A stretch of 64,000 bases of DNA from Peptococcaceae bacterium (GTDB lineage Bacteria > Bacillota > Desulfitobacteriia > Desulfitobacteriales > Syntrophobotulaceae): assembly GCA_012839895.1 (NCBI GenBank), contig DUML01000082.1, positions 75,255-139,254 on the forward strand. Direction: 5' to 3'. The notes under the pieces are model-generated. The model saw only the letters and a program-made list of their open reading frames with translations, made no database searches and was not told the DNA's origin. Made by a program: the position numbers and the translations under genes. Positions 1 to 8,126 of this stretch are shown here, piece by piece (position 1 is the first letter of the stretch; every line of letters begins with the position of its first letter).

Positions 1-244
1 CTTCGCCGATCATTTCCAGTATTACCGGATTAATGAGCTCAATAAGTCCTTCCCCTGTATCGATTACCACTACTCTCTTGGGTACTCCAATTTGAGGAGC
101 CGCCAAACCTACTCCTTTCGCGTCATACATTGTCTCAGCCATATTATCAAGCAATTTATGGATATTCGGAGTTATTTTACTAACTTCCTGAGCTTTTTCT
201 TTTAGTATGCTGTCTCCCATCTTAACAATCTGATAGACTGCCAT
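1..244 (-). CDS. def: Peptide deformylase, N-terminal part (cut by window edge)
   Basis: Removes the N-formyl group from new proteins in the cytoplasm. The visible 81 residues begin [10 protein letters not shown] and contain motif 1, [10 protein letters not shown] (residues 44-53); the metal-binding EGC and HEFDH motifs would lie beyond the left edge. The ATG is preceded by a GAAAGGAG ribosome site. It follows priA on the same strand with a gap of 135 bases, the usual priA-def-fmt order of Firmicutes. Identification is firm although the gene is incomplete. Confidence 0.93.
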   Translation of the reverse strand, partial: MAVYQIVKMGDSILKEKAQEVSKITPNIHKLLDNMAETMYDAKGVGLAAPQIGVPKRVVVIDTGEGLIELINPVILEMIGE

Positions 245-379
245 TTTGTCTGCTCCTTTCTCTCTTAGCCTAAATCAAATTTTAAAAATATCTCCTGGTT
301 AAAATCCTCACTTATCATTTTATTATACCTTCCTTCCAGTTATTAAGCAAAAGAAGAACATTAATATAAAAATACAAGC

Positions 380-2647
380 TTAATTGGCAAGAGGATTGAC
401 TTCAATACTAAGATTTATACCTGAACTGGATATACCTTGAAAGAAAGCTTTGACTGCAGAATGAACTATTTGCCGCAAAATATCGGGATTCTTTCCTTTA
501 ACGGAAACTTGCCAGCGATATTGATTCTTCAACTTCGTTATTACTGCCGGAGCAGGGCCAAGAATCTGATAATCTTCCTCCTCCCTGCCTTCGATGGTTC
601 GCTTCAGGCAGTCTGCCAGGTCATTGGCAGCTCTAATAACTTTTTCTTCTTTCTCTTGAAATAATATGACCCTAAGAATATGAGCAAAAGGAGGATAATT
701 GAGTTGCTTACGGTAAGAAATCTCCTCCCAGAAAAAAGCAGGATAATCTTGACTAGCTGCCCTAATAATAGCCCTATCACCAGGGGAGTAAGTTTGAATA
801 ATCACTTCTCCTTTTTTAACCCCACGCCCGGCTCGACCAGCCACCTGGGTCAATAACTGAAAAGCTCTTTCCCGGGCGCGAAAATCCGGCCTATATAGAA
901 GTTGATCAGCGGAAATTACTCCAACCAGAGTTACATTAGGGAAATCCAAACCTTTGGCCAACATTTGAGTCCCAACGAGAATTGGCACTTCTCCACGACG
1001 GAATCTTTCTATAATTTCTTTATGTTTATTTGATCCGGCTGTAGTATCCGTATCCAGCCTTAGGACTTCCACGTCCGGAAAGAGAGCTGCCACTTCCTCT
1101 TCCACTTTTTCGGTTCCCTGTCCAAAGAAGCGAATAAACCTGCTGCCGCAATCCGGGCACCGGTCAAACACATCCTGGCTATAATCACAGTAATGGCAGC
1201 AGAGTTTTTGCTTTTGGCTGTGGTAAGTAAGCGCTATATCACAATTAGGGCAGCGGGCAACGTAACCACATTCCCGGCAAAAAACAAAGGTTGAATATCC
1301 TCTGCGGTTGAGAAACAAAATGCTCTGTTCGCCTCGCTGAATCCTTTCCCTAAGTTTCTGACGCAAAACAATGGAGAACAGGCTTTTATTACCCTTGGCC
1401 AGTTCCTTTTTCATATCAATTATTTGGACTGTAGGCAAAGCCATATTGTTATATCTTTCCTTCAGGCTGGCTATAGTAATTATACCCCTTTGGGCAGCGG
1501 CATAAGCTTCCAGGGAAGGGGTAGCACTGCCCAGGAGCACCAGTCCTTGTCTTTGTTTCATCCTGTACCGGGCAACATCACGAGCATGATACTTGGGGTT
1601 TTCATCCTGTTTATACGCAGTATCGTGCTCTTCATCAAGGATAATAAGCCGTAAATTAGGTAAAGGAGCAAAGACTGCAGAACGAGCCCCAATGACAATT
1701 CTCTTCTCCCCGGCCAAAATTTTTTCCCAAAGAGCCAGTTTTTCCCCCAGGCTGATTCCTGAATGAATAATTCCCACCAAATCGCCAAACTGTTCCAGAA
1801 AAACCCGGGCTATTTGAGAAGTCAAAGAAATCTCCGGCACTAAAACAATGGCATCTCCGCCGTCCTTTAAGACTTGAAAAACCATTTCCCTATAAATTTC
1901 AGTTTTACCGCTTCCGGTAACCCCAAAAAGAAGAACAGTTTCTTCTTTTCTCTTCCTGTAGCAATCCCAAATGGTTTGCCAAGCTTTCGCCTGGCCGGCA
2001 GTCAGTTGATGAGGGCTTTCTTGCCAAAGAAAAGAAGAGACTTTGTTTTCTTTTGTAGGTGGCAAACTTTTTTTCGTTCCCAGGGAACTTGCCTTAGTAA
2101 ATCTTAATTCTTTTTTTACCCAACCTTGTTTAAGCATTTCTTCCAGCAAACCAGGCCGGACTTTTGCCCGCTTTAAGAGCACTCCTTCCGGCAGACCTCC
2201 CCGCCGCGCCCTGTTTAATACTTTTAAAACACAAAAAGTATCAGGATCCAATAATTCCAAAACCTTAACATCCTCATCTTCCATCCCGGCCTGGGGAATA
2301 TACCATTGTTCCGCTTTGCCTTTTAGAAAAGGCCAAACGGTATGTAAAGCCTGGGCTACAGGACAAATAGTCGTTTCAGCCAGCCAAACAGCCAGTTCCA
2401 GCAGTTCCTCCGGTATTAAAGACTCTCCTTCCAAGATGGCTTCAATTGGCCTTATTTCAACATCTTCACTTATTTCGGAGAGTTCTGTGCTGATCCTGGT
2501 GACTAAACCCTGGACTCTGCGGTTTTTTAGGGGGACAATCACAATCATTCCTGCTTTTAAATCCATATTTTCCGGCACAACATAATAATAACTTTGATCC
2601 AACCGCCTATTGGCAACATTAACCAGAACTTCGGCATATTTAGGCAT
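380..2647 (-). CDS. priA: Primosomal protein N' (PriA helicase)
   Basis: 3'-to-5' superfamily 2 DNA helicase that restarts stalled replication forks by loading the replicative helicase. The 755-residue protein has the N-terminal DNA-binding region, Walker A GVTGSGKT at residues 242-249, the DEEH box at 338-341, a cluster of CxxC zinc pairs at about 455-505, and a helicase C-terminal half with the QVAGRAGRG motif. Length is normal for the family. The ATG has a very strong site (GGAGGGGG) 8 bases upstream. Transcribed ahead of def. No unusual residues noted. Confidence 0.97.
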   Translation of the reverse strand: MPKYAEVLVNVANRRLDQSYYYVVPENMDLKAGMIVIVPLKNRRVQGLVTRISTELSEISEDVEIRPIEAILEGESLIPEELLELAVWLAETTICPVAQALHTVWPFLKGKAEQWYIPQAGMEDEDVKVLELLDPDTFCVLKVLNRARRGGLPEGVLLKRAKVRPGLLEEMLKQGWVKKELRFTKASSLGTKKSLPPTKENKVSSFLWQESPHQLTAGQAKAWQTIWDCYRKRKEETVLLFGVTGSGKTEIYREMVFQVLKDGGDAIVLVPEISLTSQIARVFLEQFGDLVGIIHSGISLGEKLALWEKILAGEKRIVIGARSAVFAPLPNLRLIILDEEHDTAYKQDENPKYHARDVARYRMKQRQGLVLLGSATPSLEAYAAAQRGIITIASLKERYNNMALPTVQIIDMKKELAKGNKSLFSIVLRQKLRERIQRGEQSILFLNRRGYSTFVFCRECGYVARCPNCDIALTYHSQKQKLCCHYCDYSQDVFDRCPDCGSRFIRFFGQGTEKVEEEVAALFPDVEVLRLDTDTTAGSNKHKEIIERFRRGEVPILVGTQMLAKGLDFPNVTLVGVISADQLLYRPDFRARERAFQLLTQVAGRAGRGVKKGEVIIQTYSPGDRAIIRAASQDYPAFFWEEISYRKQLNYPPFAHILRVILFQEKEEKVIRAANDLADCLKRTIEGREEEDYQILGPAPAVITKLKNQYRWQVSVKGKNPDILRQIVHSAVKAFFQGISSSGINLSIEVNPLAN

Positions 2648-2889
2648 ATTTATACCCCCTCCTCTCCGCTTTAGCCAGTTTTATCCTCTTCTTGAGCCTA
2701 CCCTTTCTTCATCCATAACAAGGATTTATTGCTTAAATTCCGTACACGAATCCACAGGCAAGATTTAAAATATTGGCAGTTTAGGAAAGTAGATTAAATA
2801 ATTTTATTATACCAAACATTCCCTTAGGAATACTTAAACTACATTTAAATAACATTATAATCTTGAAAATTATTTTTTCTCAAAAAAAC

Positions 2890-2918
2890 TTGCTAAAAAC
2901 CACTTCTAATGGTATTCT
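2890..2918 (+). promoter_or_regulatory. Probable sigma-A promoter of the uracil permease gene
   Basis: TTGCTA at 2890-2895 and TATTCT at 2913-2918 are 17 bases apart. This would start the transcript near 2925, just before the PyrR-type leader. The boxes are imperfect; position relative to the leader is the main support. Confidence 0.5.
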
Positions 2919-2944
2919 GTTTGAAGAATTATTAATAAATACCT

Positions 2945-3036
2945 TTAATCTGGTCCCGTGAGACTGGAAAGGGATTATATGCTATTAAGGTCAGTGTACC
3001 TCTTTCTCCTCACGGGCGGAAGAGGTTTTATATTTT
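2945..3036 (+). promoter_or_regulatory. PyrR-type transcription attenuator (leader RNA)
   Basis: Bases 2947-2976 fit the PyrR-binding hairpin: lower stem AATC/GATT, upper stem GTC/GAC, loop CCGTGA, then the conserved GGAAAGGG. An intrinsic terminator follows: ACCTCTT (2998-3004) pairs with AAGAGGT (3020-3026) and is followed by TTTTATATTTT. An antiterminator can form instead: CCCGTGAG (2955-2962) pairs perfectly with CTCACGGG (3009-3016), and AAAGGG (2968-2973) pairs with CTCTTT (3000-3005), which removes the terminator's 5' arm. By the known Bacillus mechanism, PyrR with UMP would stabilise the first hairpin and stop transcription. The structures are seen by eye; PyrR control is inferred. 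Confidence 0.82.
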
Positions 3037-3049
3037 AAGGAGGTTTATC

Positions 3050-4246
3050 ATGGCTACTGAAGTACAAATCCACGAAAGATTATCTCTTAGCAAGACCATT
3101 CCGCTCGGACTACAACATGTATTCGCAATGTTTGGCGCTACTGTCTTAGTGCCCTTCCTTACCGGTCTAAGCCCGGCTGTGGCTTTGCTGTCATCCGGTA
3201 TTGGCACCATTGCTTTCTTACTTTTAACAGGCAGCAAAATTCCGGCTTATCTGGGCTCTTCCTTCGCTTACATCGGTGTCCTAACTTATTTTATTAAAGA
3301 CCAAAATAACGTTGCCGTTGCTATGGGCGGGGCTTTAGCAATCGGCATCATTTATATTCTGGTCTTTCTTTTGATGTCGGTCTTTGGGACAAGCTGGATT
3401 CACAGACTTGTTCCTCCCATTGTGGCAGGCCCCGTTGTGGCTATTATCGGCTTAAGTCTTACACCGACGGCAGCCAGTATGGCTTCCGAGGATTGGCGGG
3501 TGGCCATTTTTACCTTGGCCGTGGCAATCTTCTTTTCCATATTTGCCAAAGGTTTCTTTAAGGTAATTCCTATCTTGATGGCAATAATTTGCGGCTATGT
3601 CGTAGCCTTTGCCATGGGAATTGTTAATTACCAGCCTATTGTGGAGGCAATGCACAATTTCTTTGTTCTTCCCATTAATTTTGCTACCTATAGCATCCCG
3701 GCCTTAGATAAAACTGCAATTTTAATGTTTGCGCCGTTAGCCTTTGTCACTATTATTGAAGACTTGGGGCATATGATTGTCCTCGGCAACATAACTCACT
3801 CCGACCCCATTAAGAACCCCGGTTTCCATAGAGTTTTACTCGGTAATGGTGTCGCCACCGGAATCGGCAGCTTTCTTGGCGGTCCTCCCCTTACCACTTA
3901 TGGCGAAAACATCGGTGTTTTAGCCGTCACCCGGGTCTACAGCTCTTTTAACCTCTGGGTAGCTGCCATTATCGCCATAATTTTAAGCTGTGTCAATCCC
4001 CTCCAAGCGGCAATCATGTCTATCCCCACCGCGGTAATGGGTGGAGTCTCCATCCTGCTCTTCGGTATGATCGGCGCAGCCGGTCTCCGCAACCTGATTG
4101 AAGCCAGAGTGGACTTCTCCAAATCTAAGAATCTTATTATCGCTTCGGTCATTTTCGCCGTAGGTATTGGGGTAAGCAGTCACGGCGTAGCTTGGGCAAC
4201 CCTGGCCGGCATTGGTTTAAACCTTCTTCTGCCGGATGAAAAATAA
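3050..4246 (+). CDS. uraA: Uracil permease (NCS2 / UraA-PyrP family)
   Basis: Nucleobase:proton symporter of the cytoplasmic membrane that takes up uracil. The 398-residue protein is almost wholly hydrophobic segments, as expected for the 14-helix NCS2 fold. Family marks include LQHVFAMFGATVLVP near the N-terminus, IIEDLGHM (with the substrate-binding Glu of the UraA family) near residue 235-245, and TTYGENIGV in the following broken helix. It starts at ATG after AAGGAGG. The PyrR-type leader upstream supports uracil rather than xanthine or uric acid as substrate. It is a single-gene unit closed by its own terminator. Confidence 0.9.
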   Translation: MATEVQIHERLSLSKTIPLGLQHVFAMFGATVLVPFLTGLSPAVALLSSGIGTIAFLLLTGSKIPAYLGSSFAYIGVLTYFIKDQNNVAVAMGGALAIGIIYILVFLLMSVFGTSWIHRLVPPIVAGPVVAIIGLSLTPTAASMASEDWRVAIFTLAVAIFFSIFAKGFFKVIPILMAIICGYVVAFAMGIVNYQPIVEAMHNFFVLPINFATYSIPALDKTAILMFAPLAFVTIIEDLGHMIVLGNITHSDPIKNPGFHRVLLGNGVATGIGSFLGGPPLTTYGENIGVLAVTRVYSSFNLWVAAIIAIILSCVNPLQAAIMSIPTAVMGGVSILLFGMIGAAGLRNLIEARVDFSKSKNLIIASVIFAVGIGVSSHGVAWATLAGIGLNLLLPDEK

Positions 4247-4289
4247 GTATAAAAAGCTATAAAAACTCATCTGTAGACTAAGCATGAGG

Positions 4290-4332
4290 AGAGCTATGGG
4301 GCACATTAATGAACATCCCATAGCTCTTTTAC
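4290..4332 (+). terminator. Intrinsic terminator after the uracil permease
   Basis: AGAGCTATGGG (4290-4300) and CCCATAGCTCT (4317-4327) form a perfect 11-bp stem, followed by TTTTACATTTTT. Confidence 0.9.
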
Positions 4333-4352
4333 ATTTTTCGTTGAAATTAGCT

Positions 4353-4395
4353 AAAAAACCCTTAGGCACCAATTGGGGGGGGCAGGTACCTAAGG
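4353..4395 (-). terminator. Intrinsic terminator of the lipoprotein gene (minus strand)
   Basis: CCTTAGGTACC and GGTGCCTAAGG (minus strand) pair over 11 positions with one mismatch or wobble, around a C8-containing loop. GGTTTTTT follows on the minus strand. It lies 27 bases beyond the stop of the gene at 4422. Confidence 0.85.
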
Positions 4396-4421
4396 GGAGG
4401 GAGACTTATTAAGATGATCGG

Positions 4422-4967
4422 CTACTTTTGGATTTCATATTCAATCAAATAATGTCCTTCATAAATATCGTCAGTTTCGATTACCAGACTGGGATAAGTG
4501 ATAACGGTAGCAACAATAGCATCCTTGGCAGGTTTTTGGTAACTGGCCACCACAGTAAGAGTCCCGTCCTGAAGTTTTAATGCTTGCAGTTCAATGGCAT
4601 AGCCTGCCGTGGGTTGCTGTCCCATAGTCAGAACCAGATAAGTCCGGTTATCGATATTAAAAGCCTGCTGAGTTTCTTTTTCCTTATTGTCTTCCAAGTA
4701 TTGGGCTATTTCCGCCGGGTAATTCTCCGTGAGAATCCTGGCTTTTACCCCATCCCACTGCTGGAACTCGCCTTTTCCCGAATCCTGACCGTTCGGCATA
4801 GGATTATCACCTTCTTGACCTTCGGAACTGTCGCTTGAATTATTGCCCGCACTCTGAGAATCGGAAGTATCTTTTGTTGCTTCGCTGTTTAGGGAACAAC
4901 CAAACAAGGAAAAACACACTAAGATGCAGAAAATTACAATTAAAACAGTTTGGATTTTCTTTTTCAT
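4422..4967 (-). CDS. PrcB-like C-terminal domain lipoprotein
   Basis: 181-residue predicted lipoprotein. It has a signal peptide with lipobox (CFSLFGC), a Ser/Asp/Gly-rich low-complexity linker, then a small domain that looks like the PrcB C-terminal domain (a small beta domain known from a Treponema protease complex); the conserved-looking core contains TYLVLTMGQQPTAGYAIEL. The ATG at 4967 is chosen because GGAGGG lies just before it and a signal peptide starts there; an upstream in-frame start at 5036 would put 23 residues before the signal. It should sit outside the membrane. The biochemical role is unknown; a protease partner is not visible nearby. Confidence 0.7.
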   Translation of the reverse strand: MKKKIQTVLIVIFCILVCFSLFGCSLNSEATKDTSDSQSAGNNSSDSSEGQEGDNPMPNGQDSGKGEFQQWDGVKARILTENYPAEIAQYLEDNKEKETQQAFNIDNRTYLVLTMGQQPTAGYAIELQALKLQDGTLTVVASYQKPAKDAIVATVITYPSLVIETDDIYEGHYLIEYEIQK

Positions 4968-5079
4968 TCTTAACCCTCCAAATAGAACCCGGCTTATTCT
5001 CTTACACCTATGTTTTAGCTTTGAATCTTTATGCATTTAACCCTCTTTTAACTCTATAGACGGAAATGCCATTTTTAAT

Positions 5080-5094
5080 CTAACGGTCCGTTAG
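5080..5094. promoter_or_regulatory. 15-bp perfect palindrome, candidate operator
   Basis: CTAACGGTCCGTTAG (7-base arms, 1-base centre) lies in the 245-bp region between the divergent lipoprotein gene and the DUF401 gene. Shape and size resemble TetR-family operators. No regulator gene is adjacent. Confidence 0.35.
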
Positions 5095-5212
5095 GAAAAC
5101 TTTTTTTCCTAGTACCTATTGGGAAAGAAAACCACTATAATAATTGTTATAAAAATTATTGTTAATTGTTATGAAAAAACAATTGTCATGAAAATAGCTG
5201 TAGGAAGGTACA

Positions 5213-6478
5213 ATGCCCATGTTAATCTTAATTAAAATGATTCTGGTTTTGGCTTTGATGGTTATTTTGTTAAAAAAGAAAATACCTTTCGGCAATGCCA
5301 TGCTTATTGCGACTCTTTTTCTTTTTGTACTTACAGAGCCTACCATCGCCAATCTAACAAATGCCATTTTGCGAACTGGCTCTAAGCCAGGCACTTGGTT
5401 TATGCTGTGTACACTTTATTTTGTGATGTGCTTAGAATATCTCCTCAGAACCAGCGGCGTCCTAAAAGGCTTTACGGCTGCAGCCCGCAAACTTTTTGGC
5501 AGCGACCGTGTCCTTCTGGGTTTTATGCCGGCATTTTTGGGATTTCTCCCCTCAATGGGTGGAGCAATTTTTTCCGCACCCTTAGTTAAGGAAGCAGCTA
5601 AAAATTACCCTCTGACGCCGGAACGCTTAACCGCTATCAATTACTGGTTCCGCCATATTTGGGAGTTTAGTAACCCCATCATCCCGGCTATTTTGTTAGC
5701 CAGTGAAATAACCAAAGTTCCTGTTAGTGCCCTTAGTGGCAAAATGTTCGCTTTTACTGTGGCTTCTGCAATTATCGGAATTATCGTCCTCCTAACAGGC
5801 AAACCCTACCGCAGCTCTTCTAGCGCGGCATCAAAAGAACTTCCTAAATCTCCTGCCTTAAAAACCGACAATTCTCTCCAGACGGAGAACATTAATGTTA
5901 AAACAGCAATCCGCAATATCCTCTTGGCTGTCGGGCCGATTGCTGTCAACCTTATCTTAGTCGTATTATTTAAAATGAATACCGCCCTGGCCATGGCCCT
6001 GGTGCTAAGCGGAATGGCAGTCATCCTTAGAATGAACCTAGCTAAGTTTAAGGAGATGTTGTTTTCCGCCTTTAATTTTCAGATGCTCTGGGGAGTTTTA
6101 TCTATCATCTTTTTCCAACAAATGCTGGAAACAACAGGAACCATTGACCAAATTGTTCTTGTCTTTGAAAGTTCCGGCATTCCCCCTGCCGCCATCATCT
6201 GGATTACTGCCTTTATTGTCGGCTTGCTGGTCGGCAGCCCGCAGGGTTATGTAGCCATAGCATTACCCTTGGTTGCTCCCCTTACCTCCGGAAACATGGA
6301 TGTCATCGCCCTGACTTTTATCGCCGGTAATTTTGGCACCATGGCCTCTCCCGCCCATCTTTGCCAGGTAGTTTCTTACCAATATTTTAATGCTGACTTC
6401 CTCAAATCTCTTATGCCAATTGTGTTCATGCAAGTTATATTGGTCTTCTTTGCGGCTATTTATATTTATTTATTCTGA
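5213..6478 (+). CDS. DUF401 family integral membrane protein
   Basis: 421-residue polytopic membrane protein with about 10-12 hydrophobic helices and two long loops. The patterns FLPSMGGAIFSAPLVKEA, NYWFRHIWEFSNP and GSPQGYVAIALPL fit DUF401, a group related to ion/anion transporters (IT superfamily-like) with no agreed substrate. The start at 5213 follows TAGGAAGG; a second ATG at 5219 is equally possible. The upstream region is AT-rich, with TATAAT at 5136-5141 and the palindrome at 5080. It is transcribed alone, convergent with folD. I infer transport, but no substrate. Confidence 0.72.
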   Translation: MPMLILIKMILVLALMVILLKKKIPFGNAMLIATLFLFVLTEPTIANLTNAILRTGSKPGTWFMLCTLYFVMCLEYLLRTSGVLKGFTAAARKLFGSDRVLLGFMPAFLGFLPSMGGAIFSAPLVKEAAKNYPLTPERLTAINYWFRHIWEFSNPIIPAILLASEITKVPVSALSGKMFAFTVASAIIGIIVLLTGKPYRSSSSAASKELPKSPALKTDNSLQTENINVKTAIRNILLAVGPIAVNLILVVLFKMNTALAMALVLSGMAVILRMNLAKFKEMLFSAFNFQMLWGVLSIIFFQQMLETTGTIDQIVLVFESSGIPPAAIIWITAFIVGLLVGSPQGYVAIALPLVAPLTSGNMDVIALTFIAGNFGTMASPAHLCQVVSYQYFNADFLKSLMPIVFMQVILVFFAAIYIYLF

Positions 6479-6582
6479 GTACCGACCGTACTGGTTTTTT
6501 ATCAGCTAAGAAAAAAAAGCATTCCCAAGAGATTATTCTTAGTTGGCTCCTGGAAAGGGAAAAACTATTGGAAAGCTAGTCT

Positions 6583-7431
6583 TTAAAGCGTATTTTTACA
6601 GGCCATAATAACATGTTTAAGCAAAATAGTGGTAGTTACAGATCCTACCCCTCCCGGTACAGGGGTAATAGACAAAACTTTATCTTTAACTGCTTCATAG
6701 TCTACATCTCCGCAGATTTTACCGTCTCCCCCGTCATTAATACCAACATCTATTACAATGCTGTTTTCAGTAACATAGGTATGGTCAATAAACTTGGCTT
6801 TACCTAAAGCAGCAACCAGAATGTCAGCTTGCCGGGCTATTTGCGGCAAATTTCTTGTTTTTGAATGGCAAATGGTAACTGTAGCATTAGCCTTAAGAAG
6901 CATCATGCTTAAAGGTTTGCCTACTACCATACTCCTGCCGATAACTACAGCATTGCGCCCTTCCAGGCTTATTTGGTAATATTTGAGAATTTCCATAACA
7001 GCAGCCGGAGTGCAAGGTACAAAACCACTGGTATCCCCTTCCCAAACCTTTGCCAAGTTCAGAGAATGCAAGCAATCAATATCTTTAGCCGGTTCAATCA
7101 AATCTTTAATCCTATTTTCATCTAACTGCTCAGGAAGAGGGCGGAAGATTAAAATACCGTGGACAGAGGAATCACAATTAACAGCCCTTAAAATGTTTTC
7201 GAACTCTTTAAGACTAACGTTACGGTCCAAGGGATAAATTTGAACATTAATCCCTAACTTCTGGCATTTTTTCAGAATAGTGTTTTCATAATATAAATCA
7301 TCAGGCTTTTCGCCAACTCGAATAATCCCAAGAGTAGGTATCCGGCCCAAGGCTTGAAGGTTTTTGACTTCCTCCAGGAGGTCATTTTCTATGGCTTGCA
7401 CTACCGGCTTAGCTTCTAAAATAACACTCAT
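6583..7431 (-). CDS. folD: FolD-family methylene-THF dehydrogenase, cyclohydrolase residues replaced
   Basis: NAD(P)-dependent 5,10-methylene-THF dehydrogenase of the cytoplasm; FolD normally also hydrolyses methenyl-THF. The 282 residues cover the whole fold: the RPLP segment, the Rossmann segment VVIGRSMVVGKPLS and the closing ITPVPGGVG. Aligned without gaps to E. coli FolD from memory, the catalytic Lys54 (YVASK) is Ile52 here (YYENTI) and Gln98 (VQLPLP) is Phe96 (IFRPLP); the Asp of KDVD is kept (KDID). Loss of Lys and Gln is known to abolish cyclohydrolase activity in this family, so a dehydrogenase-only enzyme is inferred. It overlaps fchA by 4 bases, which supplies a separate cyclohydrolase. 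Confidence 0.92.
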   Translation of the reverse strand: MSVILEAKPVVQAIENDLLEEVKNLQALGRIPTLGIIRVGEKPDDLYYENTILKKCQKLGINVQIYPLDRNVSLKEFENILRAVNCDSSVHGILIFRPLPEQLDENRIKDLIEPAKDIDCLHSLNLAKVWEGDTSGFVPCTPAAVMEILKYYQISLEGRNAVVIGRSMVVGKPLSMMLLKANATVTICHSKTRNLPQIARQADILVAALGKAKFIDHTYVTENSIVIDVGINDGGDGKICGDVDYEAVKDKVLSITPVPGGVGSVTTTILLKHVIMACKNTL

Positions 7432-8066
7432 TCTTTTTTCCCTCCCGAGATAGCTTCTTCCACCTCAGCAAATACTTTGTCCGCTCTTGGCAAATAATTA
7501 TTTGTCAGCTCTTCCAGCTCAGATTCTATTTGCCCTTTCAACTCCTGATCCTTCATGATCTTAGTATTAATTAGAACATTCAGCTTGGCGCTCTCTAAAG
7601 CAGCCTTGGCCAACGCCACTCCTACTCCCACGTCACTTAAAACAAGCCGGCTGCCTTTTTTAGCCAATTCTTCCTGTAATTCAATCACTTGAGCAGAGCA
7701 GCGGGCGATTTCCAAAGGGACCAAACTGGCTCGGACCAAGGCTTGCTGTAAAGTTTGTTCTTTGAGCCGGGCTTCTTCCGGCGTGTCTTTCGGTAACGAA
7801 TAGGCCTGAGCAAGGGGATAAAAAGCTTCGGCATCTTCTTTAACCAATTCCTGCAAACGAGCCAATAATTTCTCTCCTTTTTCCAGCACAGCTCGAATGT
7901 CGGCTTCTACACTTTGATATTTCTTTTTGCCAAGGGTTAAATTGCCAACCATTAAGCCCAAGGCCATGCCCAAGGCTCCCGCAAAAGCCGCAGCCCCTCC
8001 GCCACCCGGGACAGGCTCCTTGGAAGAAAGAGCTTTTAAAAAATCTCGAGAACTTAATTCCAACAT
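7428..8066 (-). CDS. fchA: Methenyl-THF cyclohydrolase / cyclodeaminase-family protein
   Basis: Member of the cyclodeaminase/cyclohydrolase (FTCD C-terminal) family. In acetogens and purinolytic clostridia the stand-alone form, FchA, converts methenyl-THF to 10-formyl-THF. The 212-residue all-helical protein has the glycine-rich folate loop PVPGGGGAAAFAGALG at residues 19-34 and the expected length. It starts at ATG after AGGAGGA. Its stop overlaps folD (ATGA), so the two are translationally coupled. Given the altered FolD next door, this is the likely cyclohydrolase of the pair. Formiminotransferase and glutamate-degradation genes are absent, arguing against a histidine-catabolic role. Confidence 0.88.
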   Translation of the reverse strand: MLELSSRDFLKALSSKEPVPGGGGAAAFAGALGMALGLMVGNLTLGKKKYQSVEADIRAVLEKGEKLLARLQELVKEDAEAFYPLAQAYSLPKDTPEEARLKEQTLQQALVRASLVPLEIARCSAQVIELQEELAKKGSRLVLSDVGVGVALAKAALESAKLNVLINTKIMKDQELKGQIESELEELTNNYLPRADKVFAEVEEAISGGKKE

Positions 8067-8126
8067 ATTTATCCTCCTGTTCTTTGGGGTTAAAGATAGA
8101 TATTAGCCTGAGAATTAGCCCAAGTA

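Noticed and set aside
2043-2585. 180-codon open frame on the plus strand
   Set aside because: It lies wholly opposite priA, has no ribosome site and a Ser/Thr-rich composition typical of an antisense shadow.
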